DNA from: Marinobacter flavimaris
Lineage (GTDB): Bacteria > Pseudomonadota > Gammaproteobacteria > Pseudomonadales > Oleiphilaceae
Assembly (NCBI RefSeq): GCF_002933295.1
Contig: NZ_PSSW01000008.1
Span: 62,001-126,000 of the forward strand
Length of the DNA: 64,000 nt
Direction of reading: 5' to 3'
Shown here: piece by piece, positions 54,701 to 64,000 of the stretch
How the letters are laid out: the number at the start of each line of letters is the position of its first letter
Numbering within the stretch: the stretch's first letter is position 1
The notes under the pieces: model-generated
Told to the model about the DNA's origin: nothing
The model's database searches: none
Seen by the model: the letters and a program-made list of their open reading frames with translations, nothing else
Program-made: the position numbers and the translations under genes

Positions 54701-55027
54701 GATCTCGAGCAACTGGGTGTAACTGATGAGCTCGAAGACTCGGAGACACCTGAAAGTGATCTTGATCTCCCGGTTGCGTCTGATGAGGTTTCCGATGAGT
54801 CGCGCAAATCGCAGGTTGCGGACATTGATGAAAGCGAACTCGGTGACGAGGACGATTTCGACTTCCTGGCCGGAACCGATGAGGCCGCTACCAAACTGGA
54901 TCTCGCGCGGGCCTACATCGAGATGGGTGATGCCGACGGAGCTCGCGACATCCTGGAAGAAGTCTCCCTTGAAGGAAACGAAGACCAGAAAGCAGAGGCG
55001 CAAGACCTCCTTAAAAATCTGTCCTGA
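51779..55027 (+). CDS. fimV: FimV, peptidoglycan-binding polar/type IV pilus assembly protein
   Basis: 1082 residues. Signal peptide MKVRKLAVALALAGGLGSG cut near AQA; FimV N-domain (GLGEIELQSYLNEPLDAEI). A LysM unit is seen at about 190-240 (SDTLWTIASQVRPDNSVSMQ, INRLKRGEVLRVP). Then a coiled coil (RENDELNSRVEDLQDQVQTL), one membrane helix at about 535-555, a very acidic Asp/Glu/Ser-rich cytoplasmic region of some 400 residues, and a TPR-like FimV C-terminus (TKLDLARAYIEMGDADGARD). FimV binds peptidoglycan and organises type IV pilus, polarity and cAMP signalling. Placed between asd and truA as in P. aeruginosa. Confidence 0.95.
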   Translation: MKVRKLAVALALAGGLGSGVAQALGLGEIELQSYLNEPLDAEIVLPQSRGVNPADVFVNIASEQAYERVGLDRNQFLSKLRFQVVTGNDGSLIVNVSSREPLREPYLNFLLELTWPNGRLMREYAVLVDPPVYAEESGVQEQVSTPTVSTSQATSQQTTTRSAESVRRQAQAERSLGSGYQADTFGPTGASDTLWTIASQVRPDNSVSMQQVMLAIQDLNPNAFIGNNINRLKRGEVLRVPSLDQIQSRTRAEATRVVAQQNQEFQTPQRTVDATAEQQAASAPQQQAGAGGDELKLVVSEDAGSEGSESGSAGGDSELPGGVDAGTAVAMEELESARRENDELNSRVEDLQDQVQTLQRLLELKNTQLAEMQQTAGDETAEQTAPVESPAADDGAAESVAMDEAVEGDTAPVDSDMMDGEAGDAEAAGESGDMAESEAMVDETDEMAGSDQATDDQMGADAGDASEQAEMSGADEPAVAATDDAVEATEAAEPAPTQTEQSAEPAPKPAQQAPAADKGFPGNVIDAITGNPMYQIALGGGLIVLLLLLLLLARRNANREKAFYEQLNNETDEETDSFDLSLDEEDQQSAAGDALAEADSYIAYGQHDRAAQALETAISREPSRTDLRLKLLGVYADTQDRDSFEKQFGEVEALDDEEALTTANELRARLEEAESMPSIDDLESQLRSDSFATSYDSDETGDESIEKQDKPESEELLADQFDAEKEEPAENEFGDFDSDLSETDLSDFELDELDESEASKEDASGEGKEESRDDMIEYDLSGLELESDEEKPLTEDTSELEESTDWDLSSEFEEDSDKPSGAEQGLDDSDDDLSLDLEEGDLDEGDLAEELPDERPKTTSEEGSEQSADTDGESDIDSLDESFLDELDAELDKVAGEEDELGGSEMEESSLDDLELDVSDEDLALMEEFSDSADSANPEESEEASLDEELGLEDTLGEGDAEEADPEQTVEDAEDLEQLGVTDELEDSETPESDLDLPVASDEVSDESRKSQVADIDESELGDEDDFDFLAGTDEAATKLDLARAYIEMGDADGARDILEEVSLEGNEDQKAEAQDLLKNLS

Positions 55028-55055
55028 TCCGTTATAATCGGGTCTGACAGGTAGC

Positions 55056-55107
55056 AAGCGCCGGCCGCCGGGTATCTTCCCGGCAATAAGGTCGGCGCTT
55101 TGTTTTT
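55056..55107 (+). terminator. Two-stem terminator between fimV and truA
   Basis: Outer stem AAGCGCCG/CGGCGCTT (55056-55063, 55093-55100) encloses inner stem CCGGG/CCCGG, followed by TGTTTTT. It begins 28 bases after the fimV stop and ends 27 bases before the truA start. TATAAT at 55033-55038 lies just upstream, so a short RNA or attenuator is possible. Confidence 0.75.
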
Positions 55108-55134
55108 ATAGAACCATTCTCTTCGGATTCGCAC

Positions 55135-56043
55135 TTGTTTCTCGAGACTCAGCAGCTCTCCACCGATAACGCCGTAGGCGCGGGCCGCGTCGCACTTGCC
55201 TTCGAATATGATGGGCGTGGGTTTCATGGCTGGCAGCTCCAGAAATCCGGTGTCCGATCTGTAGAAGCGGAACTGACGGCAGCGGTGGCAAAGGTTGCGA
55301 ACCATCCAGTTGATCTGGTGTGTGCGGGCCGTACCGATGCCGGCGTACACGCCAGCTATCAAATTGCTCATTTTGACACTCCGTCTGTCCGTAACCTGCG
55401 CTCCTGGGTTATGGGTATAAACACGGTGCTGCCCGATGACATTTCCGTGCACTGGGCCGGAAACGGAGTCGGTGATTTCCACGCTCGATTTTCCGCGACC
55501 TATCGGCGTTACCGTTACATCATATACAACCATCCAGTGCGTCCGGGTATACAGCGGGGCCAGGTAAGCTGGACCTTCCGCCCACTGGACGCAGATCGCA
55601 TGCACAAAGCCGCCCAGGCATTGGCCGGAGAACATGACTTTTCCTCTTTCCGTGCGGCCGGGTGCCAGTCTCGAACACCGATTCGGTTTCTGGAACGTAT
55701 TTCGGTAACCCGGAAACGGGATTTTGTCGTAATAGACGTGCAGGCCAACGCGTTTTTGCACCATATGGTCCGGAATATCGCCGGTGCCCTGATGGCGGTT
55801 GGTTCGGGAAAGCAGCGACCGGAGTGGATTCATGAGATACTGGTCGCCAGAGATCGGACAGCTGCAGGTGTAACAGCGCCTCCCCATGGTCTGTATCTGG
55901 TCGATGTGGGGTACCCCGACGAATTCGGGATTCCCGCTGTCGAGTGCGGCCCGGGCTTTCTGCGGCCCTGGTTCACCCGGGAAGAGAACAGTCCGTTCAC
56001 CCCAACACACATCCATGTCAAACAGCGGGTTCCGAGCCAATGA
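55135..56043 (+). CDS. truA: tRNA pseudouridine(38-40) synthase
   Basis: 302 residues from TTG 55135. The conserved part begins [19 protein letters not shown]; the catalytic Asp is in [14 protein letters not shown] near residue 64. [20 protein letters not shown] is the typical C-terminal motif. Modifies U38-40 of tRNA anticodon stems. No in-frame ATG or GTG precedes the conserved region, and the ribosome site is poor, so the exact start is uncertain. Stop overlaps the trpF start. Confidence 0.93.
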   Translation: MFLETQQLSTDNAVGAGRVALAFEYDGRGFHGWQLQKSGVRSVEAELTAAVAKVANHPVDLVCAGRTDAGVHASYQIAHFDTPSVRNLRSWVMGINTVLPDDISVHWAGNGVGDFHARFSATYRRYRYIIYNHPVRPGIQRGQVSWTFRPLDADRMHKAAQALAGEHDFSSFRAAGCQSRTPIRFLERISVTRKRDFVVIDVQANAFLHHMVRNIAGALMAVGSGKQRPEWIHEILVARDRTAAGVTAPPHGLYLVDVGYPDEFGIPAVECGPGFLRPWFTREENSPFTPTHIHVKQRVPSQ

Positions 56044-56669
56044 GCGCAAGGGTCAAAATTTGCGGCCTTACCCGCCCCGAGGATATCGACGGGGCTGTTC
56101 AATTCGGCGCCGACGCCCTGGGTCTGGTTTTTTATGAGCCGAGTCCCCGGTCAGTGTCGTTGGACCAGGCCGCCGAGTTGGCAAAGCGTGTTCCGGCGTT
56201 CATGTCGGTGGTCGGATTATTTGTTAATCCATCCAGGCAGGAAGTCGAGGCGGTTCTCGAGCGGGTTCCACTGGATTTGCTGCAGTTTCATGGCGACGAA
56301 TCGGCGGATTTCTGTGCCAGTTTTGGTCGACGCTGGATCAAGGCCATCCGGGTCCGAAAGGCAGGGCAGATTGAAGCCGCCTTCGAGGAGTTTCACAACG
56401 CTTCCGGCCTGCTGGTCGATGCCTGGGATCCAGACCGGTACGGAGGCACAGGAAAATCGTTTAACTGGGACCTGATCCCTGACTACCGGCCGCTTCCGAT
56501 CATATTGGCCGGGGGTTTGTCATCTGATAACGTATTTGCCGCTGTGAAACAGGTGAAACCCTGGGCTGTAGATGTCAGTGGCGGTGTTGAACAGGACAAA
56601 GGCATCAAGGATATCCAGAAAATTTCTCATTTTATTAAAGAGGTTCACCGTGTCTGTAAAACTGACTGA
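56040..56669 (+). CDS. trpF: Phosphoribosylanthranilate isomerase
   Basis: 209 residues from ATG 56040, overlapping the truA stop (ATGA); the upstream frame from 55944 is inside tru[21 protein letters not shown] with the catalytic Cys, [12 protein letters not shown], and [18 protein letters not shown]. Third step of the tryptophan branch. Overlaps trpB by 20 bases, so translation is coupled. Confidence 0.96.
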   Translation: MSARVKICGLTRPEDIDGAVQFGADALGLVFYEPSPRSVSLDQAAELAKRVPAFMSVVGLFVNPSRQEVEAVLERVPLDLLQFHGDESADFCASFGRRWIKAIRVRKAGQIEAAFEEFHNASGLLVDAWDPDRYGGTGKSFNWDLIPDYRPLPIILAGGLSSDNVFAAVKQVKPWAVDVSGGVEQDKGIKDIQKISHFIKEVHRVCKTD

Positions 56670-57870
56670 AGAAATGCTGAGCGCACTGCCGGACGCGCGG
56701 GGTCACTTCGGCGCCTTTGGTGGGCGATTTGTTTCCGAGACTCTGATGGATTCCCTGATGACGCTCGAGAAAGAATACGCCCGCCTGAAGAAGGATCCGG
56801 AATTCCAGGCGCGGTTCGACAAGGAACTGGCGGATTATGTTGGCCGGCCAACCCCGCTGTATTTCGCCGAGCGTCTCAGCCGTGAAACCGGCGGCGCCCA
56901 GATCTGGCTCAAGCGTGAAGATCTTTGTCACACCGGTGCCCATAAGGTGAACAACACGATCGGCCAGGCGCTGCTTGCCAGTTTCCTCGGTAAAAAGCGG
57001 ATCATTGCCGAAACCGGTGCGGGTCAGCACGGTGTTGCCACTGCCACTGTTTGCGCGCGTCTGGGTCTTGAATGCCATGTGTTCATGGGCGCGGAGGATG
57101 TCCAGCGACAGTCTCTGAACGTGTTCCGGATGAAGCTTCTGGGCGCGACGGTACATGCCGTTCAGGGTGGCACCAAAACCCTAAAGGATGCCATGAACGA
57201 TGCGATGCGTGACTGGGTGGCTCACGTGGACGACACTTTCTATATCATTGGTACCGTTGCGGGGCCGCATCCATATCCGCTGCTGGTCCGGGATTTCCAG
57301 TCGGTAATCGGTCGGGAAACCCGTCGTCAGGCGCTGGAGAAAACCGGCAAGTTGCCGGATGCCCTGGTCGCTTGTGTGGGTGGTGGTTCCAACGCCATTG
57401 GCATGTTCTATCCGTTCCTTTCTGACGAATCGGTACAGCTTTACGGTGTCGAGGCTGGCGGCCTGGGCATTGATACTGGCAAACACGCGGCACCACTCTG
57501 TGCCGGTCGTCCTGGCGTGCTTCACGGTAACCGCACCTACCTGATGGAGGACGAAAATGGCCAGATCGCAGGTACGCATTCGGTGAGTGCCGGCCTGGAC
57601 TATCCAGGGGTGGGTCCAGAGCACAGCTGGTTGAAGGACATTGGCCGTGCCAATTATGTGTCCGTTACCGATGACGAAGCGATGGAAGGGTTCCGGAAAT
57701 TGACCCGCGTCGAGGGCATTATGCCCGCGCTGGAAACGGCTCACGCTGTCGCTTATGCCATCAAACTGGCGGCGACCATGGACAAAGACCAGACCGTTGT
57801 CATTAACGTTTCCGGGCGTGGCGACAAGGACATTAACACGGTTGCCAAGCTTGAAGGCATCGAGATCTGA
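56650..57870 (+). CDS. trpB: Tryptophan synthase beta chain
   Basis: 406 residues from GTG 56650, 6 bases after GAGG inside the end of trpF. The PLP lysine is Lys99 in [14 protein letters not shown]; the phosphate-binding loop is [13 protein letters not shown]. Condenses indole with serine. Start is not extended to 56572 because that would read deep inside trpF. Confidence 0.96.
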   Translation: MSVKLTEEMLSALPDARGHFGAFGGRFVSETLMDSLMTLEKEYARLKKDPEFQARFDKELADYVGRPTPLYFAERLSRETGGAQIWLKREDLCHTGAHKVNNTIGQALLASFLGKKRIIAETGAGQHGVATATVCARLGLECHVFMGAEDVQRQSLNVFRMKLLGATVHAVQGGTKTLKDAMNDAMRDWVAHVDDTFYIIGTVAGPHPYPLLVRDFQSVIGRETRRQALEKTGKLPDALVACVGGGSNAIGMFYPFLSDESVQLYGVEAGGLGIDTGKHAAPLCAGRPGVLHGNRTYLMEDENGQIAGTHSVSAGLDYPGVGPEHSWLKDIGRANYVSVTDDEAMEGFRKLTRVEGIMPALETAHAVAYAIKLAATMDKDQTVVINVSGRGDKDINTVAKLEGIEI

Positions 57871-57889
57871 AGAATTAACAGGAGCAGGC

Positions 57890-58702
57890 ATGAGCCGAAT
57901 TGAAGGGGTCCTCAAGGCCCTGAAAGGACAAGGTCGTAAGGCACTTATTCCCTATATTACTGCCGGTGACCCGCATCCCGATGTCACGGTAGATCTGATG
58001 CACACGCTGGTTGAGGCGGGGGCAGATATTATCGAGCTGGGGGTGCCGTTCTCTGACCCCATGGCAGACGGCCCGGTAATCCAGCTTGCCTGTGAGCGGG
58101 CCCTGGTGCACGGTACCTCGCTGAGGCAGGTGATTGCCATGGTCAAGGAGTTCCGGAAGTCAGACGACGCAACTCCGGTGGTTTTGATGGGCTACCTGAA
58201 CCCGATGGAAGCCATGGGCTACGAGCGTTTTGCGGATGCTGCCAAGGATGCTGGCGTCGACGGCATTCTGACCGTTGACTTGCCACCGGAAGAGGCCGAC
58301 GAGGTTGCTCCGCTGTTCACCCAGCGAAATCTCGACGCCATCTTCCTGCTTTCACCAACCACGACCGATGACCGGATCCGGGCAATCAGTGAGCACTCCT
58401 CCGGTTATGTGTACTATGTTTCTATCAAGGGTGTGACGGGATCGGCCACCATCAACGTGGAAGAGGTAGCTGCCAAGGTGAATCATATTCACGAACTGAC
58501 AGCTCTCCCGGTGGGTGTTGGTTTCGGTATTCGTGATGCGGAAACTGCCGCGGCGGTCGGTCGGGTATCCGATGGTGTAATTGTTGGCAGCGTCCTGGTC
58601 GATACAATAGCCAGAAATCAGGCAGATACCGACCAGCTCAAGCGGGCATTGACGGATCTGCTCCACCCGATGCGTGAAGCACTGGACAGTCTCGCCTCCT
58701 GA
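57890..58702 (+). CDS. trpA: Tryptophan synthase alpha chain
   Basis: 270 residues from ATG 57890, 5 bases after [17 protein letters not shown], the active Glu in [17 protein letters not shown], and [19 protein letters not shown] near 180. Cleaves indole-glycerol phosphate and passes indole to TrpB. Twenty bases after trpB, same operon; accD follows 46 bases later. Confidence 0.96.
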   Translation: MSRIEGVLKALKGQGRKALIPYITAGDPHPDVTVDLMHTLVEAGADIIELGVPFSDPMADGPVIQLACERALVHGTSLRQVIAMVKEFRKSDDATPVVLMGYLNPMEAMGYERFADAAKDAGVDGILTVDLPPEEADEVAPLFTQRNLDAIFLLSPTTTDDRIRAISEHSSGYVYYVSIKGVTGSATINVEEVAAKVNHIHELTALPVGVGFGIRDAETAAAVGRVSDGVIVGSVLVDTIARNQADTDQLKRALTDLLHPMREALDSLAS

Positions 58703-58748
58703 ATGAAGGGGAGGAGGGCAAACAGGCGTCAAAGGACAGGATGAGACC

Positions 58749-59675
58749 ATGAGTAACTGGCTGGACAAGATAATGCCGAGCAAGATTCGCTCGGAGTCGA
58801 AACAGAGAACGGGCGTTCCGGAGGGGTTGTGGAAGAAATGCCCCAAATGCGGTGCCTTTCTCTACAAGCCGGAACTTGAGAAAAACCTGGATGTTTGCCC
58901 CAAATGCAACCACCACCTGAGGGTGACTGCGCGTCGGCGCCTCGAAATTTTTCTTGATCCAGAGGGTCGTGAAGAAGTTGCCGCTGAGCTTGAGCCTTGG
59001 GACCGATTGAAGTTCAAGGATAGTAAGCGGTACAAAGATCGTTTGTCCCAGGCGCAGAAAGCCACTGGGGAAAAGGATGCCCTCGTAGCAATGAAAGGCA
59101 CGACGCTCGGGGTTCCTTTAGTTGCCTGCGCGTTCGAATTTGGATTCCTTGGTGGCTCTATGGGGCAAGTGGTCGGGGAGAAGTTTGTCCAGGCCGCAAA
59201 TGTTGCTCTCAAGGAGCGTATCCCGTTGGTCTGCTTCTCAGCCAGCGGCGGCGCCCGCATGCAGGAAGCGATCCTGTCATTGATGCAGATGTCGAAGACA
59301 GCCGCTGTGCTTGAGAGGATGAAAGTTGAGGGTATTCCCTATATCTCTGTGATGACGGACCCTGTCTTCGGTGGCGTGTCCGCCAGTCTGGCCATGCTGG
59401 GGGATCTCAACATTGCAGAGCCAAACGCATTGATCGGCTTCGCCGGCCCCCGGGTTATCGAACAGACGGTTCGTGAAAAACTGCCGGAAGGTTTCCAGCG
59501 TAGTGAGTTCCTGCTTGAGCACGGCGCGATTGACATGATTCTCCATCGCCACCAGATGCGCGAACGCATTGCTCATGTGCTGGCCAAGTTTACCGGCCAG
59601 GAGCGCCCGGGAACCGAAGACCCGATCGAGTTTGAAGTCTCGGAGAAGCCCGAAACCGATGCCCCTGCCGAGTAA
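58749..59675 (+). CDS. accD: Acetyl-CoA carboxylase, carboxyltransferase beta subunit
   Basis: 308 residues. N-terminal zinc ribbon CPKCGAFL and CPKCNHH (residues about 31-56), then the crotonase-like carboxyltransferase fold with [19 protein letters not shown] and [15 protein letters not shown]. Makes malonyl-CoA with AccA/AccBC. Its 3' end overlaps folC by 17 bases. Confidence 0.96.
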   Translation: MSNWLDKIMPSKIRSESKQRTGVPEGLWKKCPKCGAFLYKPELEKNLDVCPKCNHHLRVTARRRLEIFLDPEGREEVAAELEPWDRLKFKDSKRYKDRLSQAQKATGEKDALVAMKGTTLGVPLVACAFEFGFLGGSMGQVVGEKFVQAANVALKERIPLVCFSASGGARMQEAILSLMQMSKTAAVLERMKVEGIPYISVMTDPVFGGVSASLAMLGDLNIAEPNALIGFAGPRVIEQTVREKLPEGFQRSEFLLEHGAIDMILHRHQMRERIAHVLAKFTGQERPGTEDPIEFEVSEKPETDAPAE

Positions 59676-60981
59676 CCCTGCAGACCAGCCCCCGGCATCG
59701 CCGGGGGCTGGTGCCACCGTCGATCAGTGGCTTACCTACCTGGAAGCGATACACCCTACAGAGATTGATCTTGGCCTGGACCGGGTCCTCGTGGTCCTGC
59801 GGCGGTTGTTCCGACGAAAGCCGTCCGCCCGGATCATCACTGTGGCTGGCACTAACGGCAAAGGCAGCGCGGTTGCTACTGTTGAGGCGCTTTTGCGCGC
59901 GGCTGGCCGCCGGACTGGCGCCTACACCTCGCCCCATCTACAACGCTATAACGAACGTGTGCGTCTTAATGGTGAGGATATCTCCGACGACGCGCTTGTC
60001 AGCGCATTCGAAGCCGTCGAAGAAGCACGCGGCAATGTCTCTCTTACCTATTTCGAATTCGGAACCCTTGCCGCTTTCGTGGCCTTTGCCGGTGCGGGCC
60101 TCGACGACTGGGTGCTGGAGGTTGGCCTGGGTGGGCGGCTGGATGCTGTCAATGTCCTGGACGCGGATTTTGCCATCCTGACATCGGTGGACATCGATCA
60201 TGTTGCCTTCCTTGGCGACAATCGCGAAGTCATCGGGTTTGAAAAGGCCGGTGTCCTTAGGCCGGGCATCCCCTCGGTCTATGCCGATTCCGATCCGCCA
60301 CGTTCGGTGCTCCAGCAGGCCACTGCGCAGAAAGTCGAACTGGCTCTGCTGGGGCGTGATTATGAGCTAGTGACTGAGCAGCAAGCAGGCGATGATGCTC
60401 CGGCGGTAGAGCTTCGCCATAAAGGCCGGGCGATTCGTCTGCCCGCCGGTCCATTGCCGATCAAAAGCGTGGCAGCCGCCGTGGTTGCCATACGCGAGCT
60501 TGAACCGAACCTGCCGGTACCAGTCATTGAGCAGGTGCTTTCAGGTCTGAGTGTACCCGGGCGTTTCGAGCGTGTTGGTTCCGCACCGGATATCTTCCTG
60601 GATGTTGGCCATAACCCTCATGCTGCCGGTTGGTTGTCTGGTCAGCTGAGTCAACTAAAATCCCCGGGCAGACGGGTGCATGGTGTTTATGGCGCCCTGG
60701 CGGACAAAGACGTGGCAGGTGTGGGCAGAGCCATGGTTGATGTGGTCGATGCCTGGTATCTGGCCGGTCTCAAGGTACCAAGAGGCCTGTCCGGTCAAGA
60801 CCTGCAAGCAAGACTGTCCGATTCAGGGATCCAGGCGACGGCTTTTGAATCCGTGCGGGAGGGCTTGGTTTCAGCATTGGCCGTGGCTGACCCGAACGAT
60901 CTTGTGGTTGTGTTCGGTTCTTTCTTCACGGTCGCTGAAGCACGCGAGATTCTGCTCGCTGGCAAGGTAGCCGGAAGCTAG
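59659..60981 (+). CDS. folC: Folylpolyglutamate/dihydrofolate synthase
   Basis: 440 residues from ATG 59659, inside the end of acc[21 protein letters not shown] at the start, P-loop [13 protein letters not shown] near residue 56, and [12 protein letters not shown] near 315. Adds glutamates to folate after the dihydrofolate step; functionally downstream of pabB in this window. Ribosome site weak, expected for a coupled overlapping gene. Confidence 0.93.
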   Translation: MPLPSNPADQPPASPGAGATVDQWLTYLEAIHPTEIDLGLDRVLVVLRRLFRRKPSARIITVAGTNGKGSAVATVEALLRAAGRRTGAYTSPHLQRYNERVRLNGEDISDDALVSAFEAVEEARGNVSLTYFEFGTLAAFVAFAGAGLDDWVLEVGLGGRLDAVNVLDADFAILTSVDIDHVAFLGDNREVIGFEKAGVLRPGIPSVYADSDPPRSVLQQATAQKVELALLGRDYELVTEQQAGDDAPAVELRHKGRAIRLPAGPLPIKSVAAAVVAIRELEPNLPVPVIEQVLSGLSVPGRFERVGSAPDIFLDVGHNPHAAGWLSGQLSQLKSPGRRVHGVYGALADKDVAGVGRAMVDVVDAWYLAGLKVPRGLSGQDLQARLSDSGIQATAFESVREGLVSALAVADPNDLVVVFGSFFTVAEAREILLAGKVAGS

Positions 60982-61022
60982 GCAGGCCGCCTTAAACTTT
61001 GTCCATGGCCGTGCCTGACACT

Positions 61023-61051
61023 TTGAGTTCCGCTTGCCGGCCAGTTAGTAT
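61023..61051 (+). promoter_or_regulatory. Candidate sigma-70 promoter of the SPOR-cvpA-purF group
   Basis: TTGAGT (61023-61028), 17-base spacer, TAGTAT (61046-61051), 54 bases before the GTG start at 61105 in a 123-base gap. Confidence 0.45.
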
Positions 61052-61104
61052 CTGCGCATGGGTGCCCGTCGGGGCGCAGTCATAACAGTTGGGAGCCTAG
61101 CAAC

Positions 61105-61776
61105 GTGGATGGACTGAAACAGAGAATAATCGGGGCGCTGGTACTTGTTTCCCTGGCGGTTATCTTTGTTCCCATGCTTTTTGATGAGCCTCATTCCGAG
61201 CGCACGTCCACAACCATCAAGATTCCGGAAGAGCCGCCTTTCCCTGAAGTGGAAGCGCCCGAATCGGAATTGGCGCCGGCGCCGTCTTACGGTCTTGAGT
61301 CCAGCGATAGCGGCCTGGCAGCACCCTCAAGCGCGCAAGAAGCAGGGGATTCCCCGGGTTATCGTATCCTCGAAGAGGCGCCTGGCCAGGATGAGATGCA
61401 GGACGTAACCGATTCGTCCGATGCTGCCCAGCCCGAGAGCGGCAACGCTCAGGAATCCACCAATGAGCCGGCTCAGACATCTGAACAGACCTCGGAGAAT
61501 GCTGCCACAGAAGCTGCAGAGTATGAGCGGTCGCTGGATGGCGCCTGGGTGGTGCAGTTGGGCAGCTTTGGCAATGCCGACAACGCCCGACGCTTGAGAG
61601 ATCAGGTCCGGGAAAAGGGCTATGGCTCGCATCTTCAGGAGGTTGTCCGCGGCGACACAACGCTGACAAGGGTCTTCAGCGGGCCCTTTGCGTCAAAAAC
61701 CGAGGCCGAATCCGCCAAAAGGGCTCTGGACGATGCCTTTGGTCTTAACAGTCTGGTGACCTCCGGCGAAAAATAA
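61105..61776 (+). CDS. SPOR-domain membrane protein (DedD-like)
   Basis: 223 residues from GTG 61105, GGGAG 10 bases upstream. One membrane helix at about 8-25 (IIGALVLVSLAVIFVPMLF), a Pro/Glu/Ser-rich periplasmic linker, and a C-terminal SPOR domain (DGAWVVQLGSFGNADNARRL, TRVFSGPFASKTEAESAKRA). SPOR domains bind denuded septal peptidoglycan, so a cell-division role like DedD is likely. Between folC and cvpA as in Pseudomonas. Confidence 0.9.
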   Translation: MDGLKQRIIGALVLVSLAVIFVPMLFDEPHSERTSTTIKIPEEPPFPEVEAPESELAPAPSYGLESSDSGLAAPSSAQEAGDSPGYRILEEAPGQDEMQDVTDSSDAAQPESGNAQESTNEPAQTSEQTSENAATEAAEYERSLDGAWVVQLGSFGNADNARRLRDQVREKGYGSHLQEVVRGDTTLTRVFSGPFASKTEAESAKRALDDAFGLNSLVTSGEK

Positions 61777-61867
61777 CGCCCGGGGTCCGGTTTATGTGTG
61801 TCTTGCGGTTTGGCGAACCGGGGTTTCCTGATAGAATTCGCGCTTCCTTTTCTCCACCGGGTTTTCA

Positions 61868-62437
61868 ATGGAAGCGCTGATCTGGATTGACTGGGTCATT
61901 ATCGCCCTGATTACAGTTTCCACCCTCATCAGTCTGAAACGGGGTTTTGTACGGGAAGCCCTCTCGCTGGTGACCTGGGTGGGCGCGTTTATCCTGGCCA
62001 GAACCTTCCACCCCCAGATGCAGTCCCTGCTGGAGAGCACGGTTGAAACACCGCTTGTCCGGCTGATTGCTGCTTTTGCCATACTTTTCTTTGGAACGCT
62101 CATCGTCGGTGCCATCATCAACAACATGATCGGTCATCTGATTCGAGCTACCGGCTTGTCGGCCACCGATCGGGTGCTTGGAATGGGTTTTGGCCTTTTG
62201 CGGGGCGTGGTGGTGGTGATCGTTGCGATTGCATTTACCCGTTACACACCGCTGGCCCAGGATACCTGGTGGCGAACCTCGATCATTATCGATCGCCTGG
62301 CGGTGGTTGAAGACTGGTCCAGACGGACCCTGGGCGATGAATTTGCGCGCTTTCTTGGGCCTGCGCCTGAAAACGCGCCGGAACCGGATTCCGTTACAGA
62401 GCAGGAAGGCGTGGAACCCGCGTCCGTGTCCCGCTAA
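61868..62437 (+). CDS. cvpA: CvpA family membrane protein
   Basis: 189 residues. Four membrane helices; opening MEALIWIDWVIIALITVSTL then SLKRGFVREALSLVTWVGAF is the CvpA signature. DRVLGMGFGLLRGVVVVIVAI is the third/fourth helix region. Known from colicin V production and bile resistance; molecular activity unknown. Directly upstream of purF, the conserved order. Confidence 0.92.
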   Translation: MEALIWIDWVIIALITVSTLISLKRGFVREALSLVTWVGAFILARTFHPQMQSLLESTVETPLVRLIAAFAILFFGTLIVGAIINNMIGHLIRATGLSATDRVLGMGFGLLRGVVVVIVAIAFTRYTPLAQDTWWRTSIIIDRLAVVEDWSRRTLGDEFARFLGPAPENAPEPDSVTEQEGVEPASVSR

Positions 62438-62471
62438 CATTCAGTTTTAACACTCGGAGATACACTTATCC

Positions 62472-63998
62472 ATGTGTGGCATTGTCGGCATCGTCAGTAC
62501 TTCCAACGTCAATCAGTCGCTCTATGATGCGCTGACTGTACTTCAGCACCGGGGCCAGGACGCGGCGGGCATTGTGACATTTCAGGATGAACGGTTTTTC
62601 CTCCGCAAGGACAATGGCCTGGTACGGGATGTTTTCCATACCCGTCATATGCGTCGTCTGGTGGGCAACGTGGGTATAGGCCACGTGCGCTATCCGACTG
62701 CTGGCAGTTCCAGCTCCGCCGAAGCCCAGCCGTTCTATGTGAACAGCCCGTATGGCATTACCCTGGCTCACAACGGCAACCTGACCAATGCTGATGATCT
62801 CAGCAAGGACCTGTTCCGGACCGATCTGCGCCACATCAACACGAACTCCGACTCGGAAGTGCTGTTGAACGTGTTCGCCCATGAATTGCAGAAGCTTGGC
62901 AAGCTGGACCCGACCAAGGATGAGATCTTTTCTGCGGTCAGCGCGGTTCATAAACGCTGCCGGGGTGCCTACGCCGTCATTGCAATGATTACCGGCTATG
63001 GCATTGTTGGCTTCCGGGACCCGAATGGTATCCGGCCTGCCTGCTACGGCGAACGCACCGACGAGAATGGCCGCAAGGAATACATGATTGCCTCTGAAAG
63101 CGTTGCCCTGAACGCAGCGGGCTACACCCTCGTGCGCGATATTGCCCCGGGCGAGGCGGTCTATATCGAAACTGACGGTACCCTCTACACCCGCCAGTGC
63201 GCCGAGCAGCCGCATCTGTACCCGTGCATTTTCGAACATGTGTATTTCGCCCGGCCTGACTCCATCATAGACAAGGTGTCCGTTTACAAGGCTCGCCTGC
63301 GCATGGGCGAAACCCTCGCGGAGAAAGTGCTCCGCGAGACACCGGATCACGATATCGACGTTGTCATGCCGATTCCGGACACCAGCCGAACGTCGGCCAT
63401 GCAGATGGCGCATCGTCTGGGGGTGAAATTCCGGGAAGGCTTTATCAAAAACCGCTACATCGGCCGGACATTTATCATGCCGGGCCAGAAAATGCGCAAG
63501 AAATCGGTCCGACAGAAGCTTAACCCGATCGATCTGGAGTTTCGTGGCAAAAACGTGATGCTGGTGGATGATTCCATCGTTCGCGGTACAACCTGCAAGG
63601 AAATCGTCCAGATGGCTCGGGATGCCGGTGCCCGTAAGGTCTATTTTGCGTCTGCGGCGCCTCCAGTTCGCTACCCGAACGTGTATGGTATCGACATGCC
63701 CTCCGCCAGTGAGCTGATTGCCCACGGGCGCACCGTCGAGCAAATCCGGGAACTGATTGGTGCCGACTGGCTGCTCTATCAGGATCTGGAGGACCTTATA
63801 ACCTGCGTCAGTGAAGTGAACGATGACATTGAGGGATGGGAGTGCTCGGTATTCACTGGCGATTATGTGACCGGTGATGTCGATGAAGCGTATCTGAGCC
63901 GCATTGACGGCTTGCGCAATGACGAAAAGCGATCCGAAAGTGCCGGTGGTGCTGACGGGGACAATGGCATTATCGACTTGCATAACGACGAAGACTGA
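62472..63998 (+). CDS. purF: Amidophosphoribosyltransferase
   Basis: 508 residues, complete; the stop is two bases before the window end. N-terminal nucleophile Cys2 in MCGIVGIV, the glutaminase loop [13 protein letters not shown], and the PRPP-binding [20 protein letters not shown] near 360. First committed step of purine synthesis. A large open frame on the opposite strand is a shadow. Confidence 0.97.
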   Translation: MCGIVGIVSTSNVNQSLYDALTVLQHRGQDAAGIVTFQDERFFLRKDNGLVRDVFHTRHMRRLVGNVGIGHVRYPTAGSSSSAEAQPFYVNSPYGITLAHNGNLTNADDLSKDLFRTDLRHINTNSDSEVLLNVFAHELQKLGKLDPTKDEIFSAVSAVHKRCRGAYAVIAMITGYGIVGFRDPNGIRPACYGERTDENGRKEYMIASESVALNAAGYTLVRDIAPGEAVYIETDGTLYTRQCAEQPHLYPCIFEHVYFARPDSIIDKVSVYKARLRMGETLAEKVLRETPDHDIDVVMPIPDTSRTSAMQMAHRLGVKFREGFIKNRYIGRTFIMPGQKMRKKSVRQKLNPIDLEFRGKNVMLVDDSIVRGTTCKEIVQMARDAGARKVYFASAAPPVRYPNVYGIDMPSASELIAHGRTVEQIRELIGADWLLYQDLEDLITCVSEVNDDIEGWECSVFTGDYVTGDVDEAYLSRIDGLRNDEKRSESAGGADGDNGIIDLHNDED

Positions 63999-64000
63999 AC

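Noticed and set aside
53853..54894. 298- and 319-residue minus-strand frames over fimV
   Set aside because: They arise from the repetitive Asp/Glu/Ser codons of the acidic FimV region and read as Ser- or Pro/Arg-rich low-complexity sequence.
62466..63983. 505-residue open frame on the minus strand
   Set aside because: Antisense shadow of purF; no recognisable motifs, while purF is intact.

Overview
This window is chromosomal DNA of a gammaproteobacterium. Gene order is strikingly that of Pseudomonas aeruginosa in several blocks: leuC-leuD-leuB-asd-fimV-truA-trpF-(trpB-trpA)-accD-folC-SPOR-cvpA-purF, cysB/cysH/thrH, and holB-pilZ. Together with the DUF6160/FilA-like protein and the general protein style this points to Marinobacter or a close relative. 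The genus is an inference and was not checked by a search. No rRNA, tRNA, CRISPR array, phage or transposase gene was seen.

Left part (1-9300). The 3' end of a DUF1194/PEP-CTERM secreted protein is followed by a nine-gene operon of tightly overlapping genes. It encodes three or four secreted TPR/coiled-coil proteins or lipoproteins, one ExbB/TolQ-type and two ExbD/TolR-type channel subunits, and a TonB-like protein with an AgmX/PglI-type C-terminus. It looks like a complete, uncharacterised proton-motive-force-driven envelope machine with no TonB-dependent receptor alongside.

Middle (9300-44400). Fatty-acid and lipid genes come first: MaoC hydratase, acyl-CoA ligase, a PA3286-like ketoacyl synthase III, a thioesterase, an MlaA homologue without a lipobox, and a DUF3336 patatin. 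They are interspersed with the hrpA and dinG helicases, a GspA/GspB pair, a large MalT/AlkS-type LuxR regulator and the cysB/cysH/thrH block. Next come pabB with a TTG start, a small AT-richer group with a FilA-like DUF6160 protein, a DUF58-transglutaminase pair, holB-pilZ and downstream genes, prmB and aroC.

Right part (44400-64000). An MFS transporter and a LysR regulator are flanked by three copies of an unusual structured repeat. Then come leucine synthesis (leuCDB), asd, fimV, truA, trpFBA, accD, folC, a SPOR protein, cvpA and purF.

The most unusual signal is the repeat family at 44416-44532, 46618-46714 and 46757-46863. Each copy is a long hairpin whose outer arms differ completely in sequence between copies but stay complementary within a copy, closing a conserved 55-nt core. 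All seven imperfect pairs in the three stems are G-U pairs when read in the same sense orientation, which suggests a structured, directional RNA. I know of no description of this element.
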